A stretch of 64,000 nucleotides of DNA from Rutidosis leptorrhynchoides (Eukaryota > Streptophyta > Magnoliopsida > Asterales > Asteraceae). Position 1 is the first letter of the stretch, and each line of letters opens with the position of its first letter. Below, piece by piece: positions 22,401 through 35,278 of this stretch. The DNA lies in the NCBI RefSeq assembly GCF_046630445.1, contig NC_092333.1, forward strand, positions 720,432,001 through 720,496,000, read 5' to 3'. The position numbers and the translations under genes were made by a program. The notes below the pieces were generated by a model. It saw nothing but the letters and a program-made list of their open reading frames with translations, was not told where the DNA came from and ran no database searches.

Positions 22401-22826
22401 TTATGCTGCTGTTGGTGTTTGTAACCCTTGCACCATATTCTCTAAAGCCACTACTCGAGCGCGAAGCTCGTTGACTTCTTCTATTACACTGGGGTGATTC
22501 TCGGTTCGGACGAGCGGATAAATAAAATCTAGAATTTGATGTAGTATATAATCGTGACGAGATACTCTGGAAATGAGAGAGAAAATGGTGTTTCGGACCG
22601 GTTCGGGGGTAAGTGCTTCAGGTTCATCGCCAAGAGGGCAATGTGGTGGATGGAAGGGATCACCTTCTTCTTGTCTCCAATTATTGAGGAGGCTACGAAC
22701 CTGTCCCCAATTCATCCAGAATAGATGATGGCTAATTGGTTGATCCATTTCGGTCACACTGCTTTCGGAGCTTGAGTGGGATTCCATATCGGAATTCGAG
22801 GGACTTGAACTAATGACGAATTCCAT
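22401..22826 (-). CDS. Conserved small ORF of the LARD family (141 aa)
   Basis: It starts at an ATG 386 bp inside the primer-binding site, in the place where a gag gene normally begins. It has a Ser-rich acidic N-terminus (MEFVISSSPSNSDMESHSSS), a conserved core MDQPISHHLFWMNW and GDPFHPPHCPLGDEPEAL, a helical part (DTIFSL-like, SRVSRHDYILHQILDFIYPL), and a C-terminal heptad-like segment EEVNELRARVVALENMV that would form a coiled coil. Related text is found in C (52316 on) and in B (about 32570-32955), both more degraded. I recognise no family. It may be a reduced gag-like or packaging protein, but that is inference from position only. Confidence 0.55.
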   Translation of the reverse strand: MEFVISSSPSNSDMESHSSSESSVTEMDQPISHHLFWMNWGQVRSLLNNWRQEEGDPFHPPHCPLGDEPEALTPEPVRNTIFSLISRVSRHDYILHQILDFIYPLVRTENHPSVIEEVNELRARVVALENMVQGLQTPTAA

Positions 22827-23211
22827 TTCGTTCGATTGAATAAAGGATTTTTCTATATGAAATGATTTTTCGGCTATCGGGTGGTATTCTAATTACATAG
22901 AATATCTATATATATAGCGCAAAAGATTTCCTAGATTACGGAGGAATTTACGGGATATGTCAGGAAAAGTTTACAGTAACAGATACGCTAAGATATGGAT
23001 TAGCAGATACGCTAAGATATGAATTTTGTCTATACACTATTTATGCAATCAATGCAGTAAGACGTGTCTAGACTAAGAATGATAAGCAGGCAATTTCCGA
23101 CAAAAATGATAAGCAAAACTTTTGACATGCAGACACGGTCGAAGTCCAGGCTCACTAATGCATCCTAACGACTATCAGTTAGACATGCAGACCTGGTTCG
23201 CTAAGACCACC

Positions 23212-23223
23212 GCTCTGATACCA
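23212..23223 (-). other. Primer-binding site of element A
   Basis: The minus strand reads TGGTATCAGAGC two bases inside the 5' LTR edge, complementary to the 3' end of initiator tRNA-Met. It fixes the orientation as minus. Confidence 0.9.
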
Positions 23224-23225
23224 AC

Positions 23226-24230
23226 TGAAAGGACCCGTTCATATACATTATAAACGATTCACAATAGTTGATTACATCGCGAGGTATTTGACCTCTATAT
23301 GATACATTTTACAAACATTGCATTCGTTTTTAAAAGACATACTTTCTTTACAACGAAAGTTGACGACATGCACACCATTTCATAATACATCCAACTATAA
23401 TTGACATAATAATAATCTTGATGAACTCAATGACTCGAATGCAGCGTCTTTCAAAATATGCCATGAATGACTCCAAGTAATATCCTTAAAATGAGCTAAT
23501 GCACAGCGGAAGATTTCTTTAATACCTGAGAACAAACATGCTTTAAAGTGTCAACCAAAAGGTTGGTGAGTTCATAGGTTTATCATAACAATCATTTCAA
23601 TATATTAATAGACTACAAGATTTCCGTTTATAAATATATGTACACTCGCAAGTGTATAAAAGTATTCTATAAGTTGTAGGCACCCGGTAACAAGCCTTAA
23701 CGTTCATGTTTTACCCTCTGAAGTACACCAGATCAGGTGTGTTTAAAATAACCTCGAAGTACTAAAGCATCCCATAGTCAGGATGGGGTTTGTCAGGCCC
23801 AATAGATCTATCTTTAGGATTCGCGCCTACCGTACATAGACAAGTAGTTTACTGTTACCAAGCTAAGGGTATATTTCTGGTTTAAACCCACGTAGAATTA
23901 GTTTTAGTACTTGTTCCTATTTCGTAAAATCAGTGTTGTAAAAAACGGAAAAAACGGGGGTGTAGACGGGGGTGTAGATGGATTTTGGAGTGCCCCGTCC
24001 CGTTTATACATAAAACGTTTGAAAAAACGGAAATCGGCCAAAAACGGTCAAAAGACGGTCAAACACGGTCCGAGACGGGAAAAAACGGGTTTTTCTGATT
24101 TTTTCAAGTTTTTTTTTTTTTTTGTTTAATATTAAACGTTGTGCTATTACTTAGGGTTTCTTTTTTTATGTTTGAAATGTTGAAGTATTTAAACATGTGT
24201 GAAATGCTTATGTTTGGAATAATGTAATGT

Positions 24231-24314
<84 letters not shown>

Positions 24315-25336
24315 ATATAACATTTTTATTTAAAAGTCAACGTTAGTCAACATCCGTCTAGACCTCCGTCTCGACCCCGTCTCGACCGTCTCGACCCTTT
24401 TAGGACCCGACCGTCTCGACCCCGTCTCGCGTCTTTTGCAACCTTGCGTAAAACATTTATAAAAACAGCGCATGTATTCTCAGTCCCAAAAATATATATA
24501 AAAGGGAGCAAATGAAACTCACCATACTGTATTTCGTAGTAAAAATACATATAACGTCATTTAACAAGTGCAAGGTTGACCTCGGATTCACGAACCTATA
24601 TTAATTATATATATTTATATGTTGGTCAATATTTGTCTAACAATTTTTGGTCAAGTCATAGTGTACCACAATCCTAATAATCGAGACTAATATGCAAAAG
24701 TCAACAAAAGTCAACTTGACCCAAAATGACTTCTAAAATTTATACGTGTTTATTATATAACTTAGCTATAGTCGTTTTATATATTTAAATATATTTATTA
24801 GATTTTATAATAATAAAAGTCATTTATTAATAAAAATTTATATTAACGTTTATATATGATAAAATATACTTTTATATATCTTAAGTAGTAAAATTTATAA
24901 AGTTTACTTAATATCGTAAAACTATAGTGGTAAGTATTATTAATGTAATTATATTACGCGTGGTGAAAAATATCTTTGTATCCCCTATTTATTTGATAAA
25001 ATAATATTGATCATAATAATAATAAGTAAACGTTGTATTATTTTGTAATAATAATTATTATTATTCTATAAAAAAATAACAATATTTATATTTAATAAAA
25101 ATGTTATTATGATAAAATGATAATACTAACATAATAGTAATAATGATATTTTATAATAACAATGATATTTCTATTAAAATAATAACGACGATAGTAATAA
25201 TAATCATTTTAACAATAATACTAAAATTCAGTTGACTATAACTTCTAATCCGTTCATCGAAACCATTCGATATCTAAATGAAAAGTTCTTAATTTTTCGC
25301 TAGCTTTCCAATGACATGCATATCATATACTCTATC
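23226..25336 (-). repeat. 5' LTR of element A, first part
   Basis: Continues at 37921-39297 beyond element B. Compared with the 3' LTR it carries an extra MITE (23930-24446). Confidence 0.92.
23930..24446. mobile_element. hAT-like MITE in the 5' LTR of element A
   Basis: The 517-bp insert starts CAGTGTTGTAAAAAACGG and ends CGTCTTTTGCAACCTT, imperfect terminal inverted repeats. The repeat CGTAAAA flanks both sides (23923-23929 and 24447-24453), consistent with an 8-bp hAT target duplication with one mismatch. The matching site in the 3' LTR (about 16535) is empty, which proves insertion. Inside are GACGG/CCGTC tandem phrases around a 70-bp (TA)n tract. Confidence 0.85.
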
Positions 25337-26909
25337 TGAAACGCCCCGTCCTAATCCATCCGGACGAAGTCCATATTGATTATAAACGATTCATAATAGT
25401 TGTTTACATCGCGAGGTACTTGACCTCTAAATGATACATTTTATAAACATTGCATTCGTTTTTAAAAGACAATCTTTCATTTCATTGAAAGTTGACAGGT
25501 ATGCATACCATTTCATAATATCCAATCTATAAATGACCTAATTTGTCATTTACTTAATAATCATCTCTAATGAACTTTAACGACTCGAATGCAACGTCTT
25601 TTGAAATATGTCATGAATGACTTCAAGTAATGTCCTTAAAATGAGCTAATGCACAGCGGAAGATTTCTTTCAAACCTGAGAATAAACATGCTTTCAAGTG
25701 TCAACCAAAAGGTTGGTGAGTTCATTAATTTATAGTAATCATTTCATTTTCATCATTTTAATAGACCACAAGATTTTTAAATATTATAAAACGTGCAGAA
25801 ATCCCATTCCAACTGCACAAAAAAATATCTTTCATATGAAGAACACCTGGTGAGGATTCAAAATATAATAGTAACCATCTGTGCCGGTCTTTCACCCCAC
25901 GGCTGAATACATGTGCCTTCAAAATATAGAACCTCTGTGCCGGTCTTTACTCCCCACGGCTGAACACATGTTTATAAAATATAGGACAACCGGTGCCAAA
26001 ATGTCATAAATAATAATCCATCCACCCGGCTCGGGAGCTCATACGCTCTAATGGAAACCGGGGGCTAATGCGTGTCATAATAATCAACCCTAATCCCAGA
26101 TAATTCTATCATAGAATGCAGTTAAGGTACTTGTGTCTATTGCGTCAAACATTTATAAAAGCGCATGTATTCTCAGTCCCAAAAAAGTAAAGAGTAAAAA
26201 GGGAATCAAATGAAACTCACCATGCTGTATTTTGTAGTAAAAATACATATAACGTTATTGAACAAGTATAAGGTTGGCCTCGGATTCACGAACCTATATT
26301 ATTCATATATATATATATTAAAGCATATACCTGTAATCGAACAAGTTTAGATATTATTATTAATTGTTATTTCAGTAACTTGTATGTTTCATTAAAAATT
26401 AAATTACTATACTTTATTTTATATACATTAGATAAATAATTAGTATTTATTATGAAAATATTAATGTTGTTATGTGATATGTTTTAAAAATAATCTTATA
26501 TAGTTATTTATTTGGTAAAATATTATCAATAATAATAAATAAAAATTTGTATCTTTTTATGATAATAATATTAATATTAAAAGTAATTAGATTTAGTAAT
26601 GATACTGATATTAATAGCTTTGATAATAATACTAAAAAATAAAAGTAATGGTAGTAATAATAATAATTTTAATAGAAAAGATAATAATGATAAGATAAAA
26701 TGTTAGTTTTTCATAAAAATAATATTTTAAATAATAATGGTACTTTTAATAAAACTGATGATTTTAATAGAAATTTTAATAGCCATTTTAATCATAGCAA
26801 TGCTATATATTTTAATAGTAATAATAATAATGATAATAATATTAGTTGTACAAAAATCTTATTTCTAATATTAGTAATAATAATAATTACTTAATAACAA
26901 TCAATAATA

Positions 26910-26950
<41 letters not shown>

Positions 26951-29714
26951 AATAATGATAATAAGAGTATTAGTAATAACTACCTCAAAGGAGTAGCCCT
27001 AAAAAAATGCCCGAGCCCGGGTTCAAACCCGCGACGTCCCGCTAACCCGATAACATCCTTAACCAATGCTATACTTCTTATTTTCTATTTTAGCTAGCTC
27101 CTAAAATTCTTTTAACCCATGATTTCTTATTTCCTTCTTTCTAAACCCAATTAGTAATCTTCAAATCTAACTTGGATTCATCAATATCATTGTTCATTAT
27201 CGTATCATTAACAGATCATCATATGCTCATCATCAATATATCATATCGTCATCATCTTTATTCATAGTCACCATCATCTATATCAATTATCATTCACGAC
27301 ATCCTTATCATTATCAATATTATTACCATTTATGATGCATAACCTCCCCCCTTAAATCTCCATTTTAATCAGTACACTAAGGCAGATTATTGGCCAGGAA
27401 CTCGGCCCAAAGAGTGGCAGCCCAACAACAATTTTTACAAGCCCGATCATTAACAAGTCCAATTAATCGTTTAAGGAAACCCAACTTATCACAACCCATT
27501 TAACAACCTACGGCCCAACTGGATTTCAAATAAACTAATATGGACCAACATAAACCTAATTCCAAAATGGTTTAATGGATTCAATTGCATCTAACAGTCC
27601 ATTTCATTAAAACAATTCGCTGTCCATCCGAAAATTTAAAAGAATTTCGGTCCAATCATGGTAACGTAATTCATTTGGTTACCCACCATTTTAATCAACC
27701 TAGATTCATTTTCATGACCCTACTAACAGCTGTACCATCTCCTTTTATCCAAGATTCTTTCCATATTATCATCATATCACACCTTTAATAAATCAAGTGG
27801 GGGGACATTCGGTTTTATTAAACAAATGAATAACAAAGACTTGATTGTATAATGAATATAGCTGTATTTGCAAGTGGGAATGTTTGTTTTATCAATGGTC
27901 GGCCACCAAGGAAAAAGGTACCCCTTATTAGTCTATATTGTTAATAAATACATTACTTTAGGTTTGAAGGTTTATAAAACTGAAAAGCAGAAAAAAACGT
28001 ACAGCAGCAGTAATAAGGTATGTTCTTCGTACTTGGTATTTGAACAGAAGAAAATAAGCACTTGATTCGAGCTGTTTATAGTTGTATAGGAAACAGAAAA
28101 ATAACATGGTGGCTGTAGTTGTGATGGTGATTAGTCGTGGTAGTGGTGATGATGGAGGTGGCAATAGAAACAGTAGGCTGCTAGAGGTGGTGTCATGGTG
28201 TTTGAAACCGAACAGAAAACAGATTATAGCAGCAATAATAGGGTGGTTTGGGTACGTCTTCGATCAGAAACAGAAGAAAAAATATCGTAGGCGGTTGTTC
28301 GTTGTGGTTTTCATGGGTGATTGTTAATAGGTTTTTGGTGATGGTTATATTTTTGGTTGCAACAGAGAACATGAACTAGAGGGGGAGAGAGAGAGAGAGA
28401 GAAATAGAGGATAGCGAGGGTGGCGATGGTTTGTGCTTTCTGTGATTAAAAAAATCCGAAGGTGGTTTAAGTGTTAGCTGAAGGTGGTGTAGGAGTTGTA
28501 GGTGGTAGTTAACGATGATAGCACAAATGGTTAATTGAGTTACGGTGGTAGTTTACCTTGGTGGTTTGAAGAAGACAAGATGGTGATTATTGATGGTGTT
28601 TTATAGGGTAAACGGCTACAAGATAGTATCAACTGAATCAGTCGAGTTGTAATGGATAGCAACAAGAAGATGTTTGTTGTTATGTATGTGTTTTTTTTTA
28701 TCAATCAGATGTAATTGTGAATGTATATGTAATATGTCAATATATGGAGGTGATTAAAACAGTAGCATGATTTGATCGAGACTTGTATGTTTGTGGTAAT
28801 TTAGTCTCCATGATTGAGATGTGAAACAGAATGAAGAATAATATATTTACTCATATTGTTTCCCAATCAATTTTTGTCTTATAACTGAATTGAGATCGAC
28901 ATATAATAAAGGTGAGACAGGGAAATAAATTTAATACAGTTCGATAGTTAAGTTTAACAGAATTTTGATTCTTTATGTGATTATATATGTATATATAATT
29001 AATATTAGTAATATAATTATATTAATAATAATAATACTTTTAATATTATTATTATTATTATTAATACTAAAAATAGTAATAATAATATTAATTATCAAAG
29101 GTAATGATAATCATTAATATTTAATATTAATGATAATAATGAAAGTAATAATAATACTATTATTATGATAACTATATTTTAACTTGTGCTCAAATGTAAT
29201 ATATTAACCCTACATTTCATTAGTTATGTAATACTTATTTATATAATAATGTATCTGAATATTTATATATTTTATATATATATTACAATATAATATTAAT
29301 TATATGTTGAAGTCATATATATATTCAAACTTCTATATATATAATTACGTCTTAAATATCAAGTGTTATTACATGGATAAATATATTACTTATATTTATT
29401 GAAACATATAACCTCAAAATATAACATTATACATTTAATACTTTGTTAACGTTGACAAATTATATATATATATATATTTTATTAATTTTTAATAACAATA
29501 ACATATAATACTTCAAATTGTATTTCGAATTATTGTTTATATATCCATATATACATAAATGTTCGTGAATCGTCGAGCACAGTCAAAGGGTAATTGATTA
29601 CATAAATATAAATTTCAAAACTTTCGAGACTCAACATTACAGATTTTGCTTATCGTGTCAGAAATATATAAAGATTAAAGTTTAAATTTGATCGGAAATT
29701 TCCGGGTCATCACA
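25337..29714 (-). repeat. 3' LTR of element B
   Basis: Direct repeat of 33454-37915. It is unusually long for an LTR. It carries a tRNA-like SINE relic (27003-27082), ATA-rich microsatellites and a GGTGGT-rich, gene-like section (27300-28760) with no recognisable product. Confidence 0.95.
27003..27082 (-). repeat. tRNA-derived SINE-like head inside LTR of B (left copy)
   Basis: On the minus strand TAGCATTGGTTAAGG (A-box-like) and GGGTTTGAACCCGGGC (B-box-like) are about 31 bp apart, followed by a short body and an ATT-rich tail. The T-arm does not pair well, so it is not a working tRNA gene. It is also present in the right LTR, so it predates this insertion of B. Confidence 0.55.
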
Positions 29715-29715
29715 G

Positions 29716-29729
29716 TACCTACCCGTTAA
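29716..29729 (-). other. PPT-adjacent motif of element B
   Basis: TTAACGGGTAGGTA on the minus strand, next to the 3' LTR. Confidence 0.6.
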
Positions 29730-30045
29730 AGAAATTTCGTCCCGAAATTTGAGTGAGGTCGTCATGGCTAACAATAAAAATGTTTTCATGACGAATATGA
29801 GTTATAGTTTTATCATTATTGATTAATATAGATAAAACGATTCGATCATGTGAAGCGTACGAGTGAAGCTATCACAAAAGAGTGAAAATTTTGGTCATAT
29901 CTTTTGACATAGATAGGATTGATTTCCAAGTTCAAGAGATTTGGAGAAAATCTTCGTAATAAGATTTGATTTTTCGGTAATCAAGGAAATTAGGATCCGC
30001 TTTAAATGTGATCATCTGTTTTGATTTCTCTATCGGATATTTTAC

Positions 30046-30052
30046 TATAAAT
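30046..30052 (+). promoter_or_regulatory. TATA box of antisense mini-gene, element B
   Basis: TTTACTATAAATCCACC, 82 bp upstream of the ATG at 30128, with the same pyrimidine-rich leader as in A. Confidence 0.65.
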
Positions 30053-30127
30053 CCACCCCCATCGTTTCCTTACAACTCACACCTTCTATTCTTTCTCCTC
30101 AATTCATACTTTAAAACATTCGTCAAT

Positions 30128-30304
30128 ATGCTCCATCCCGTTTTGATCCTTGATATACTTCTAACCTTCATATCTGTCATTTTTTTTTTCTTTCATCTAC
30201 CACCGGGGGATTTTATTTACTTCTACTATTATCTTGGGGTTATAGTGTTATTAATTTTCCCGTGCCTTTATGTAGCAATACGTATTGATATGCACGGTTT
30301 GTAA
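30128..30304 (+). CDS. Antisense small membrane protein ORF, element B copy
   Basis: 58 codons: MLHPVLILDILLTFISVIFF at the start, LPPGDFIYFYYYLG in the loop, and PCLYVAIRIDMHGL at the end. The upstream frame is open to 30008 but those codons lie in the leader and are not shared with A. Against the A copy there is one inserted codon; by hand I count about 20 codons with synonymous-only differences and about 15 with amino-acid changes, which are mostly conservative. Architecture: two hydrophobic helices around a short loop. The role is unknown. Confidence 0.7.
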   Translation: MLHPVLILDILLTFISVIFFFFHLPPGDFIYFYYYLGVIVLLIFPCLYVAIRIDMHGL

Positions 30305-30954
30305 TTTATGTGTTGTTGTCGAGTTTTATATTTTATTTTATATTCAAGTGGTCCATACTTCTGTCTCCTCTTCCCGACTTTAAGCCAAGCGAATTATGGT
30401 CCGGAATTCGTAGGTATGGATTTTGGATGAACATAGTTAATGTTCTGAGAAGAAACTCGAAATGGCACAATCTTTATATTTTTTTAAATTACCAGAATAA
30501 AAAAAGATAGAGCTATCAATAAGATATGTTCTTAATATGTTTAGAGATTGGGTAGAATGTAAGAGTCGTGTGACATGGAACATGATGATGGTACTGTGAA
30601 TCATCACGTTCCATTAGAAACTCAGCATAAATTACTGTAATATAATCACGTTGATCAAGTGTCATTATATTATACTAACTCATGCATCAGTTCCCAACAC
30701 TACTTAAAAAAAACATTCATAATTTAAATTCAAAGGTTGATAGAATATAGAAACTAAAACAGTTTCCTTTTATGAGATAACACAGATAGCGTGGAGAGAT
30801 AATTAATATCGGACGAGAATATTTATGAAGATATCTTCAGAAATATTGAGGATATTACACTGAAAGATACGATAATATCTTGGAATGTTAGAACCAAATT
30901 GTGATGAAGAAATTCATTCACGATGATTTAGAGCGGTTAAGGAGTAAGGTATTC

Positions 30955-31062
30955 ACTAAAGATTTCATCAGAAACAGAACCATCAGGATTCTTTAAATAC
31001 CGGACTTGGTCCTTGTATTTGTCCTTGGTCTCCTTCATGTTTGCTCGATTCATTTTTCAGAA
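30955..31062 (-). pseudogene. PABP-derived segment in element B
   Basis: Weak but collinear with the segments in A and C: minus-strand text with MKETKDKYKD and LKNPDGSVSDE corresponds to MKEAVDKSQ and LKNPNDSV. Strongly diverged. Confidence 0.5.
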
Positions 31063-32112
31063 CTCAGAGATCTGATTCGTAAGCTAGAGTGCTTTTCAGA
31101 ATTTCAGAATGAAAGTTCATAATTCTATGAGATAAATGTTATATGTATACATTTAACTGTTGATGTAGACATGCTGTGAGTTTTCAAAGTACTGATTGTT
31201 GATTCCCGGTAATTGGTATGGTAATTCTTGTTACAAGATGCGGATGAGTATACGATAGGATTTTAATGAACAAATATAATGGTTTTTCGGAGAGACTTAA
31301 GTCAATGAGTAATGAAGTTGCTGCTAAGTTTTCTGATAATGTGATGGGGTTTAAACGGTTCCCCGATAACGATGACGAAAGGCAAACTTATAAATCAAGG
31401 TTATAATAAGGCTAATCCGACTGAAAAATTGATGTTGACTTGCTGGAGCTGTGACAAAATTGTCTAATTTGAAAGGAGATTGAAAAGTTATTTTCGGTAA
31501 TAGTAACGCTAAAGGAAATTAGTACAGCTCGCGTTAAACGTTTACTCAGTTTCCGAGAGTTTTCTGGTGCATAACTATATGCATCAATCTTTTCTTCCGT
31601 AGATGAAGTGCGGTTGGTTCATCCTCTCGATTGAAGTATTTCCAAGAATCATGAAAGGTTTGAACGCAGGTAGTAATCGTCAAGATACAAATGAGGTTTA
31701 AGATGGAAATCAAGTGGCAAACTTGAAGGATTGTTTAGTTTCATATGTTATAATCAATATTTTAATTCATTATAATTGTCCACTGTTGGTAGTCCTCAGT
31801 TGATTAATCCACAGCTAGCTAGGAACAGTTAGCTAGGATTTTGTTAGCGTGGATTCTTAACAAAATTTCTCATAGTTAATTTGTTTGTTTCTAACAAATT
31901 TTATTCCGTCAAATGTTTTTCTTCATTATGCCACTTGTTGGATTCTGATAGGTCAAAATCCAAATATGAAATTTGAATGGAAATGGTTATTCTGTGGTGA
32001 ACGGATTCATATATCTGTGAATGTAAGTAGGATGGGAAATGACTGTTGAATCAGATTTGAAGAATGTACAATGTAACTTATTAATGTGAAATCTTAAATA
32101 TTCCTCGGGTAT

Positions 32113-32126
32113 TATCTACCCGTTAA
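32113..32126 (-). other. Internal copy of the PPT-adjacent motif, element B
   Basis: TTAACGGGTAGATA on the minus strand, one base different from the LTR-side motif, about 2.4 kb from the 3' LTR. Confidence 0.55.
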
Positions 32127-32299
32127 AATATTTTCATCATTAACAGTTTGTACGAAAGAATTTTTAATCACAATCCCTATGAAAATCTATATACATATAT
32201 ATTTTCTTCAAATGTAATCATGGATTTAATGAGTCAATATAATGTTAGACTCATTTGATTTTCGATTTGAGCTAGAATAAGTAATCTCTAAAACTATTA

Positions 32300-32430
32300 G
32301 GATTCACATATTCTTCACAGAATATTTAATGAAGTTATGGATCAATACTTCATCGTTAATTATTAGGATCCACATATTCTTCACAGAATATTAATGAAGT
32401 TATGGTTCAATACTTCATTGTTAATTGCTG
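32300..32430. repeat. Short tandem duplication in the interior of B
   Basis: A unit of about 64 bp starting ATTAGGATTCACATATTC is repeated directly with few differences. A and C have a single unit at the corresponding place. Confidence 0.75.
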
Positions 32431-32569
32431 TTGGTACTCCTTGGTATCCATGGTGCGTATGATGTTGATGTTCGTGGGACAGATTGTGAAATTTAGGCTT
32501 GAGATGCGGATGTTGTTGCTGGTGGTACTGTTGGTGCCGGTAATGTTGCTGAAGCTGGTACATTTTTCA

Positions 32570-32955
32570 CCATATTTTTTCAAGGCTACAACTCAGGCGC
32601 GAAGTTCATTGACTTCTTCTATTATTCAGGGATGATTGTCGGTCGGAATGAGCGAGTGAATAAGGTTTTGAATTTGAGATAATATATAATCATGGCGAGA
32701 TATTCGGGAAATAAGGTTAAAAATGGTGTTTCGGACAGGTTCGCTGGTAAGTGCTTCAGGTTCTTCACTAAGAAGTGAATTTGGTTGGTGGAAAGGATCA
32801 CCTTCTTCTTGTCTCTAATGATTGAGTAGACTAAGAACCCATTAGCTGATTTGGGGATGGCTGATTGATTGATTCATTCTGGTGACGCTGCTTTCGGAGC
32901 TAGAGTGGGACTCCATATCGGAATCCGAGGGACTTGAACTAGTGGTGAGTTCCAT
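32570..32955 (-). pseudogene. Remnant of the LARD small ORF in element B
   Basis: Minus-strand text includes SDMESHSSSESS, as in the 141-aa ORF of A. The copy is broken. Confidence 0.6.
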
Positions 32956-33439
32956 TGCGTACAATTGAATAAAGGAGTTTTCGATATGAAATGATTTTCG
33001 GATATCGGATGATAGTCTAGTTACATAGAATATCTATGTATAGTACAGAAGATCCTGTAGATTACGAAGGGAATTAAGGAAACGTGTCAGATTAAATCTA
33101 CGGTAACAGATACGCTAAGATATGAATTAGCAGATACGCTAAGATATGAATTTTGTCTGTACACCATCTATGCAATAAATGCCATAAGACGTGTCGAGAC
33201 TGAAAATTATAAGTAGATATTTTTCGACAAACGGTGGTAAAAAAAAAAAAACTTTTAACATGCAGACCAGGTTCAAGTCCAGACTTAATAATATAACCTA
33301 ACATCTACTAGGTCGAAGTCCAAACTTCACTAATGCATCCTAACAACTACCTGTTAGACACACTAATGCAGACTCATTAATGCATCCTAACAACTACCTG
33401 TTAGACACACTAATGCAGACCTGGTTCGCTAAGACCACC

Positions 33440-33451
33440 GCTCTGATACCA
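33440..33451 (-). other. Primer-binding site of element B
   Basis: TGGTATCAGAGC on the minus strand, two bases from the LTR edge. Confidence 0.9.
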
Positions 33452-34419
33452 ACTGAAACGCCCCGTCCTAATCCATCCGGACGAAGTCCATATTGATTAT
33501 AAATGATTCATAATAGTTGTTTACATCGCGAGGTACTTGACCTATAAATGATACATTTTATAAACATTGCATTCGTTTTTAAAAGACAATCTTTCATTTC
33601 ATTGAAAGTTGACAGGTATGCATACCATTTCATAATATCCAATCTATAAATGACCTAATCTGTCATTTACTTAATAATCATCTCTAATGAACTTCAACGA
33701 CTCGAATGCAACGTCTTTTGAAATATGTCATGAATGACTTCAAGTAATGTCCTTAAAATGAGCTAATGCACAGCGGAAGATTTCTTTCAAACCTGAGAAT
33801 AAACATGCTTTCAAGTGTCAACCAAAAGGTTGGTGAGTTCATTAATTTATAGTAATTATTTCATTTTCATCATTTTAATAGACCACAAGATTTTTAAATA
33901 TTATAAAACGTGCAGAAGTCCCATTCCAACTGCACAAAAAAATATCTTTCATATGAAGAACACCTGGTGAGAATTCAAAATATAATAGAAACCATCTGTG
34001 CCGGTCTTTCACCCCACGGCTGAATACATGTGCCTTCAAAATATAGAACCTCTGTGCCGGTCTTTACTCCCCACGGCTGAACACATGTTTATAAAATATA
34101 GGACAACCGGTGCCAAAATGTCATAAATAATAATCCATCTACCCGGCTCGGGAGCTCATACGCTCTAACGGAAACCGGGGGCTAATGCGTGTCATAATAA
34201 TCAACCCCAATCCCAGATAATTCTATCATAGAATGCAGTTAAGGTACTTGTGTCTATTGCGTCAAACATTTATAAAAGCGCATGTATTCTCAGTCCCAAA
34301 AAATGTAAAGAGTAAAAAGGGAATCAAATGAAACTCACCATGCTGTATTTTGTAGTAAAAATACATATTACGTTATTGAACAAGTATAAGGTTGGCCTCG
34401 GATTCACGAACCTATATTA

Positions 34420-34422
<3 letters not shown>

Positions 34423-34508
<86 letters not shown>
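34423..34508. repeat. Expanded (AT)n tract in 5' LTR of B
   Basis: About 86 bp, against about 16 bp at the same site in the twin LTR (26304-26319). Confidence 0.95.
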
Positions 34509-34512
<4 letters not shown>

Positions 34513-35198
34513 GCATATACCTGTAATCGAACAAGTTTAGATATTATTATTAATTGATATTTCAGTAACTTGTATGTTTCATTAAAAATTAAATTACTAT
34601 ACTTTATTTTATATACATTAGATAAATAATTAGTATTTATTATGAAAATATTAATGTTGTTATGTGATATGTTTTAAAAATAATCTTATATAGTTATTTA
34701 TTTGGTAAAATATTATCAATAATAATAAATAAAAATTTGTATCTTTTTATGATAATAATATTAATATTAAAAGTAATTAGATTTAGTAATGATACTGATA
34801 TTAATAGCTTTGATAATAATACTAAAAAATAAAAGTAATGGTAGTAATAATAATAATTTTAATAGAAAAGATAATAATGATAAGATAAAATGTTAGTTTT
34901 TCATAAAAATAATATTTTAAATAATAATGGTACTTTTAATAAAACTGATGATTTTAATAGAAATTTTAATAGCCATTTTAATCATAGAAATGCTATATAT
35001 TTTAATAGTAATAATAATAATGATAATAATATTAGTTGTACAAAAATCTTATTTCTAATATTAGTAATAATAATAATTACTTAATAACAATCAATAATAA
35101 ATAATAATAATAATAATAATAATAACAATAATAATAATAATAATGAAATAATGATAATAAGAGTATTAGTAATAACTACCTCAAAGGAGTAGCCCTAA

Positions 35199-35278
35199 AA
35201 AAATGCCCGAGTCCGGGTTCAAACCCGCGACGTCCCGCTAACCCGATAACATCCTTAACCAATGCTATACTTCTTATT
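35199..35278 (-). repeat. tRNA-derived SINE-like head inside LTR of B (right copy)
   Basis: Same as 27003-27082, with a single visible base difference in the B-box arm. Confidence 0.55.

Noticed and set aside
27003-27082. A tRNA gene in the LTR of B
   Set aside because: A- and B-box-like motifs are present but the T-stem and acceptor do not pair; it fits a SINE head better.
28082-28327. 81-aa Gly/Val-rich ORF inside LTR of B (twin at 36279-36524)
   Set aside because: It is duplicated only because the LTR is; composition follows GGTGGT repeats and there is no recognisable domain.
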